DNA of 10,309 bases. It comes from Clostridiales bacterium (GTDB taxonomy: Bacteria; Bacillota; Clostridia; Lachnospirales; Lachnospiraceae). The position numbers and the translations under genes are program-made. Location: the NCBI GenBank assembly GCA_021199135.1, contig JAJQIQ010000047.1, forward strand, positions 1 to 10,309, in the 5' to 3' direction. The notes under the pieces are model-generated. The model searched no databases. It was not told where the DNA came from and worked only from the letters and a program-made list of their open reading frames with translations. Of this stretch, positions 6,079 to 10,309 are shown piece after piece (within the stretch, counting starts at the first letter, position 1; the number at the start of each line of letters is the position of its first letter).

Positions 6079-9000
6079 GAACATGGACATAAAAAAGGTT
6101 ATGGTGATAGGCTCGGGCCCCATCGTCATCGGACAGGCGGCGGAGTTCGACTATGCGGGGACGCAGGCCTGCCGTTCCTTAAAGGAGGAGGGCATCGAGG
6201 TTTGCCTCGTGAACTCGAACCCCGCGACCATCATGACCGACAAGCAGATCGCGGACGAGGTCTACATCGAGCCGCTCACGATCGACGTCTTAAAGGAGAT
6301 CATAATAAAGGAAAAGCCGGACAGCATCCTCCCGACCCTGGGAGGACAGGCGGGGCTGAACCTCGGGATGGAGCTCGCGGAGTCGGGGTTCCTTGAGGAG
6401 CAGGGGGTAAGGCTCATCGGGACGACCGCCGAGACGATATTCAAGGCCGAGGACCGGCAGGCGTTCAAGGACACGATGGAAAAGATCGGCGAGCCCTGCG
6501 CGCCGTCCCAGGTCGTCCATTCTGTCGAGGAGGGCATAAAATTTACGAACACGATAGGCTACCCTGTGGTGCTGCGCCCGGCGTTCACGCTCGGCGGCAG
6601 CGGCGGCGGCATCGCGCACCACGAGCAGGAGCTTGTCGACATCCTGACAAACGGGCTGCGCTTAAGCCGTGTCGGCGAGGTCCTAGTCGAGAGGTGCATC
6701 GCGGGCTGGAAAGAGATAGAGTACGAGGTGATGCGCGATGCGATGGGCAACTGCATCACGGTCTGCAACATGGAAAACATCGACCCGGTCGGCGTCCACA
6801 CCGGCGACTCGATCGTCGTCGCGCCGTCCCAGACGCTCGGCGACAAGGAATACCAGATGCTCCGCAGCTCGGCGGTAAACATCATAAATGAGCTTAAGAT
6901 CACAGGCGGCTGCAACGTGCAGTATGCCTTGAACCCCGATTCTTTCGAGTACTGCGTCATCGAGGTGAACCCCAGGGTATCGCGCTCGTCCGCGCTCGCG
7001 TCGAAGGCGACGGGCTACCCGATCGCTAAGGTGACGGCGAAGATCGCGCTGGGCTACACGCTCGATGAGATAAAGAACGCTATCACGCGCAAGACCTACG
7101 CGAGCTTTGAGCCGATGCTCGACTACTGCGTCGTGAAGATCCCGAGGCTCCCGTTCGACAAGTTCATCACCGCAAAGCGGACCTTAAGCACCCAGATGAA
7201 GGCGACCGGCGAGGTCATGAGCATCTGCGACAACTTCGAGGGGGCCCTGATGAAGGCGATACGCTCGCTCGAGCAGCACGTCGACTGCCTGCAGTCCTAC
7301 GATTTTTCGAAGCTCTCCGACCCGGAGCTTGGGGCGCAGCTTCGCGTAATAGACGACCGGAGGATCTGGGTCATCGCCGAGGCAATCCGGCGCGGTTTTT
7401 CATACGAAAAGATTCACGCGGCGACGATGATAGACTGCTGGTTCATCGACAAGATCGCGATTTTGGTGGAGATGGAGAAACGCCTGCAGGCGGAGGAGCT
7501 TACACCGGAGCTTCTGCGCGAGGCGAAGAGGATAGAGTTCCCGGACAGCGTCATCGCGAGGCTTTCAGGAAAGACCGAAAAAGAAGTATTCGACATGCGA
7601 AAGGCGAACGGCATCACCGCGGTGTTCCGCATGGTCGACACCTGCGCGGCGGAGTTCGAGGCGCAGACGCCGTACTACTACAGCGTCTTCGGGAGCGAGA
7701 ACGAGGCGAAGGAGACGCACCCCGAGAAGAAAGTGCTCGTCCTGGGCTCCGGCCCGATCCGCATCGGGCAGGGCATCGAGTTCGACTTCTGCTCCGTCCA
7801 CTGCACCTGGGCTTTTGCCCGCGAGGGCTGGGAGACCGTCATCGTAAACAACAATCCCGAGACCGTCTCCACAGATTTCGACATCGCGGACAAGCTCTAC
7901 TTCGAGCCGTTGACCGCGGAGGACGTCGAGGCGATCGTCGAGGTCGAAAAGCCCGACGGGGCCGTGGTGCAGTTCGGCGGCCAGACCGCGATAAAGCTGA
8001 CCGAGGCGCTGATGAAGATGGGCGTGCCGATCTTGGGGACGAAGGCGGAGGACGTCGACGCGGCGGAGGACAGGGAGCTGTTCGACCGCATCCTCGAGCA
8101 GACGAAGATCCCGCGCGCAGCAGGAGGCACGGTATACACTGCCGAGGAGGCCAGGGAGGTCGCGAACCGCCTGGGCTACCCGGTGCTCGTGCGCCCCTCG
8201 TACGTGCTCGGCGGGCAGGGCATGAGGATCGCGTTCAACGACGCGGAGATAGAGGAGTTCATCGGGATCATAAACCGGATCGCGCAGGATCACCCGATCC
8301 TCGTGGACAAGTACCTTGAGGGCAAGGAGATCGAGGTCGACGCGGTCTGCGACGGCACGGACATCCTGATCCCCGGCATAATGCAGCACATCGAGCGCAC
8401 CGGCATCCACTCGGGCGACAGCATCTCGGTCTACCCGGCGCACTCGATAAGCGACAAGGTAAAGGACACGATCGTCGAGTACACCAAGCGCCTCGCCAAG
8501 GCGCTCCACGTCGTCGGGATGATAAACATCCAGTTCATCGCGATGGGCGACGACGTCTACGTCATCGAGGTCAACCCGCGCTCGTCGCGGACCGTGCCCT
8601 ACATCAGCAAGGTCACGGGGATCCCGATCGTAGACCTCGCGACGAAGGTCATAATCGGCAACACGATAAGGGGACTCGGCTACGAGCCGGGGCTTGCGCC
8701 GGCGGCGGACTACGTCGCGATAAAGATGCCGGTGTTCTCGTTCGAAAAGCTCCGGGGCGCGGAGATAAGCCTGGGGCCTGAGATGAAGTCGACGGGCGAG
8801 TGCCTTGGCATCGCGAAGACCTTCAACGAGGCGCTCTACAAGGCGTTTCTCGGCGCGGGCGTCCAGCTCCCGAAGTACAAGCAGATGATAATGACCGTCA
8901 AGGACACCGACAAGCCGGAGGCGGTCGGCGTGGCGAAGCGGTTCGCGGCCCTGGGGTACAAGATCTACGCGACGCGCAGCACCGCGAAGTACCTGCAGGA

Positions 9001-9277
9001 GCACGGCGTCGACGCGCTGCGCGTCAACAAGATCACGCAGGAGTCGCCGAACGTCATGGACCTGATCCTCGGCCACAAGATAGATTTGGTCATCGACACC
9101 CCGACGCAGGGCAACGGCGACAAGACGCGCGACGGCTTCCTCATCCGCCGCAACGCTATCGAGACCGGCGTCTACTGCATCACCGCGATGGACACGGCGA
9201 ACGCGCTCGCGCTCTCGCTCGAGACGGCGGGCGGCAAGCTCACCCCGGTGGACATCGCGACGGTGAAGAACGTGTAG
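6071..9277 (+). CDS. carB: Carbamoyl-phosphate synthase large (synthetase) subunit
   Basis: A 1068-residue subunit that makes carbamoyl phosphate from bicarbonate, CarA-derived ammonia and two ATP. It is an internal duplication: VMVIGSGPIVIGQAAEFDYAG near residue 10 is mirrored by VLVLGSGPIRIGQGIEFDF from about 555. Each half holds an ATP-grasp domain (LRPAFTLGGSGGGIA and VRPSYVLGGQGMRIA; YCVIEVNPRVSRSSAL and YVIEVNPRSSRTVP). The oligomerisation region lies between the halves (about 400-550). The C-terminal 130 residues from about 938 form the MGS-like allosteric domain (IDTPTQGNGDKTRDGFLIRR), where UMP, IMP or ornithine regulate other CarB enzymes. Length is typical of the full single-chain form. 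GGGAGGGAG at 6057-6065 stands five bases before ATG 6071, which overlaps the carA stop; an ATG at 6083 is a weaker alternative. The segment is very GC-rich, which creates long false frames on the other strand. Confidence 0.98.
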   Translation: MPRNMDIKKVMVIGSGPIVIGQAAEFDYAGTQACRSLKEEGIEVCLVNSNPATIMTDKQIADEVYIEPLTIDVLKEIIIKEKPDSILPTLGGQAGLNLGMELAESGFLEEQGVRLIGTTAETIFKAEDRQAFKDTMEKIGEPCAPSQVVHSVEEGIKFTNTIGYPVVLRPAFTLGGSGGGIAHHEQELVDILTNGLRLSRVGEVLVERCIAGWKEIEYEVMRDAMGNCITVCNMENIDPVGVHTGDSIVVAPSQTLGDKEYQMLRSSAVNIINELKITGGCNVQYALNPDSFEYCVIEVNPRVSRSSALASKATGYPIAKVTAKIALGYTLDEIKNAITRKTYASFEPMLDYCVVKIPRLPFDKFITAKRTLSTQMKATGEVMSICDNFEGALMKAIRSLEQHVDCLQSYDFSKLSDPELGAQLRVIDDRRIWVIAEAIRRGFSYEKIHAATMIDCWFIDKIAILVEMEKRLQAEELTPELLREAKRIEFPDSVIARLSGKTEKEVFDMRKANGITAVFRMVDTCAAEFEAQTPYYYSVFGSENEAKETHPEKKVLVLGSGPIRIGQGIEFDFCSVHCTWAFAREGWETVIVNNNPETVSTDFDIADKLYFEPLTAEDVEAIVEVEKPDGAVVQFGGQTAIKLTEALMKMGVPILGTKAEDVDAAEDRELFDRILEQTKIPRAAGGTVYTAEEAREVANRLGYPVLVRPSYVLGGQGMRIAFNDAEIEEFIGIINRIAQDHPILVDKYLEGKEIEVDAVCDGTDILIPGIMQHIERTGIHSGDSISVYPAHSISDKVKDTIVEYTKRLAKALHVVGMINIQFIAMGDDVYVIEVNPRSSRTVPYISKVTGIPIVDLATKVIIGNTIRGLGYEPGLAPAADYVAIKMPVFSFEKLRGAEISLGPEMKSTGECLGIAKTFNEALYKAFLGAGVQLPKYKQMIMTVKDTDKPEAVGVAKRFAALGYKIYATRSTAKYLQEHGVDALRVNKITQESPNVMDLILGHKIDLVIDTPTQGNGDKTRDGFLIRRNAIETGVYCITAMDTANALALSLETAGGKLTPVDIATVKNV

Positions 9278-9286
9278 ATGCGAAAA

Positions 9287-9302
9287 TTAAATCTAGATTT
9301 AA
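9287..9302. repeat. Palindromic repeat, copy 4
   Basis: TTAAATC-TA-GATTTAA: perfect seven-base arms, with upstream flank AAA matching copy 2. It begins ten bases after the carB stop and runs almost directly into a hairpin at 9306. The position, right behind a stop codon, parallels copy 2 after recD2. Confidence 0.65.
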
Positions 9303-9305
9303 AAT

Positions 9306-9338
9306 CGAGTAGGAGGCGGCTTGCCCGAATCCTACTCG
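9306..9338 (+). other. Stem-loop after carB
   Basis: CGAGTAGGA (9306-9314) pairs perfectly with TCCTACTCG (9330-9338); a short inner GG-CTTG-CC hairpin can form at 9318-9325, using the same CTTG loop as the hairpin after flgJ. No T run follows, so it is not a canonical terminator. It may protect the carAB mRNA 3' end or be a dispersed element. Confidence 0.55.
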
Positions 9339-9350
9339 TCGCGCGGGTTC

Positions 9351-9392
9351 GCGCAGCCGATAGGCTGCAGATTTCATCTGCGTACCCTGCGC
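9351..9392 (+). other. Multi-stem structure after carB
   Basis: GCAGCC/GGCTGC (9353-9358 with 9363-9368) and GCAGAT/ATCTGC (9367-9372 with 9376-9381) are two adjacent small hairpins sharing two bases. GCGCAG (9351-9356) can instead pair with CTGCGC (9387-9392), enclosing the second hairpin. Several alternative folds compete. No known RNA family is recognised. Confidence 0.45.
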
Positions 9393-9397
9393 ATAAG

Positions 9398-9440
9398 AAA
9401 GTCGCATCCAGATTTAACTTTTCAGGGTGCGACTTTTATT
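9398..9440 (+). terminator. Rho-independent terminator of carAB, possibly bidirectional
   Basis: AAAGTCGCATCC (9398-9409) pairs with GGGTGCGACTTT (9425-9436), 12 pairs including one G-U, followed by TTTTATT. On the opposite strand the same stem is followed by TTTCTT, so it may also end the convergent HD-GYP gene transcript. The loop contains GATTTAA (9411-9417), complementary to the first arm of repeat copy 5 just downstream. Confidence 0.8.
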
Positions 9441-9455
9441 AAATCCTGATTTAAT
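9438..9455. repeat. Palindromic repeat, copy 5 (perfect arms)
   Basis: ATTAAATC-CT-GATTTAAT: perfect eight-base arms with a CT centre, immediately after the terminator T run and 39 bases from the stop codon of the convergent HD-GYP gene. With copy 4 it brackets the carAB 3' hairpins; the two centres are 152 bases apart. Confidence 0.7.
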
Positions 9456-9493
9456 TTCGCTGAGCACTAGCCGTTGTCCCAAGCCTGTGCTTT

Positions 9494-10309
9494 TCAGCCT
9501 GCCGTTGCCGACCGGTCGAGAGCGTCGCGGAACTTGCTTGTGATCCGGGAGAGCTCCTTGTCCGGGACGAACTGCTTTATCGTGTCCTCGTCGACCGCGA
9601 TGCGGTTGTCCATGGTCTTCATGATGTCCACGATCTGCACTTCGCGGTAGTCGCGGCTCTGGCTGAGGTCGAAGATCTTGTTGTCGGAGAGCCGGAGCAC
9701 GACCGGGCGCATGAAGTCGTCTGGGTTCTCGACGAGGATGATGCCCTTGTCGCCGGTCGAGAGGTCGACGCTCGCCGCGCGCGGGACGATGTGGATGCAG
9801 TTTGCGAGCACTGAGACCGTCTGCGGGTGGTAGAGCTTCTTGTCCTTGGAGAAGGTGCGCATTGCCATGATCTCGGACATCGGCTCGTGGCCTACGTTCA
9901 TCGCCGTCATCTGGTCGAAGTGGTCGGCGACGCGCAGCACCTGCACCATGAACTTCAGGTCATCGTCAGGCTTCATCTGGAGCTTGTCCGGATAATTTGA
10001 ATATATGTAGGCCCGCATCAGCGCAAGCGCGCGCGGGAAGAACTCGAAGTCGCTCTCGAAGATGTTCAGGTACTCGAGGCCGCGCTCAAGCGCGTGCTGG
10101 ACGAGATCCTCATCACCAGGCTCGAGGTCCATGCCCTTCTCTAGGATCGGCTTGGGGACGTAGCCGTAGCCGATGTCGTAGAGCAGGGCGGCGGCCACCA
10201 TGACCTGCTGCTTCTGGTGCGTGTAGCCCATATGGCTCGTCATCATCGCTATGAGGATGGCGGTGCTGATGGCGTGCTTGTACATGAAGTCCTCGCCGCT
10301 GCGGAGGTT
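9494..10309 (-). CDS. Degenerate HD-GYP-family protein, C-terminal part (runs off the window)
   Basis: At least 271 residues, still open at the window edge, so the N-terminus is missing. It resembles HD-GYP cyclic-di-GMP phosphodiesterases. From the ATG at 10285 the order is KHAISTAILI (first His, residue 4), LLYDIGYG (about 34-41), QHALERGLEYL, a vestige NYPDKL, then RVADHFDQMTA. The C-terminal tail HPQTVSVLANCIHIVP and LSTGDKGIILVENPDDFMRPVVLRL is typical of clostridial HD-GYP proteins. Key catalytic signatures are altered: the canonical LLHDIGK is LLYDIGY, losing the metal-binding His, and the HHExxDGxGYP signature is reduced to YPDKL. Hydrolase activity is therefore doubtful; a binding or structural role is possible. 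It is transcribed towards carB and shares its terminator region. The missing N-terminal part may hold a sensor or receiver domain. Codon use matches its neighbours. Confidence 0.8.
   Translation of the reverse strand, partial: NLRSGEDFMYKHAISTAILIAMMTSHMGYTHQKQQVMVAAALLYDIGYGYVPKPILEKGMDLEPGDEDLVQHALERGLEYLNIFESDFEFFPRALALMRAYIYSNYPDKLQMKPDDDLKFMVQVLRVADHFDQMTAMNVGHEPMSEIMAMRTFSKDKKLYHPQTVSVLANCIHIVPRAASVDLSTGDKGIILVENPDDFMRPVVLRLSDNKIFDLSQSRDYREVQIVDIMKTMDNRIAVDEDTIKQFVPDKELSRITSKFRDALDRSATAG

Noticed and set aside
7565..9076. A 503-codon open frame on the minus strand inside carB
   Set aside because: It lies wholly within carB, which is certain. Its product is dominated by Arg, Asp, Val, Leu and His with no recognisable domain, as expected from the GC-rich third positions of the real gene.

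Overview
The window looks like chromosomal DNA of a motile, fairly GC-rich clostridial (Firmicutes) bacterium. A Lachnospiraceae-type genome is my best guess from family resemblance and gene order, but I did not test it by search. Pointers are strong AGGAGG-type ribosome binding sites, a stand-alone RecD2 rather than RecBCD, a short FlgJ without a muramidase domain, FlgF/FlgG in a small cluster, and an HD-GYP-type protein. Genes are GC-rich with mostly G or C in third positions. The gaps are AT-richer and full of inverted repeats.

Layout: 1-274 is a gene-free leader with candidate promoter elements and three consecutive strong hairpins. 275-2306 is a three-gene flagellar rod operon (flgF, flgG, flgJ-like rod-binding protein), tightly spaced and each with a clear ribosome binding site. 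2307-2560 is a gap packed with hairpins, ending in a rho-independent terminator that sits directly against the ribosome binding site of recD2. 2561-4789 is recD2, a DNA helicase with a TTG start. 4790-5001 holds two copies of a palindromic repeat, a good vegetative promoter and a short leader with a nine-T run. 5002-9277 is carA-carB (overlapping by 8 bp), encoding the two subunits of carbamoyl-phosphate synthase. 9278-9493 is another hairpin-rich gap with the carAB terminator. 9494 to the window end is the C-terminal part of a convergent gene for a degenerate HD-GYP-family protein, cut by the window edge.

The three flagellar proteins build and cap the basal-body rod. CarA releases ammonia from glutamine and CarB uses it with bicarbonate and ATP to make carbamoyl phosphate for pyrimidines and arginine. 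RecD2 and the HD-GYP-like protein look like functionally separate neighbours.

The most interesting non-coding signal is a short palindrome with consensus ATTAAATC-NN-GATTTAAT. It occurs five times (2473, 4778, 4824, 9287 and 9438), always at or between gene ends. I do not recognise it as a known operator. Around it, the gaps are unusually dense in stem-loops. No tRNA, rRNA, CRISPR array, insertion sequence or transposase is visible.
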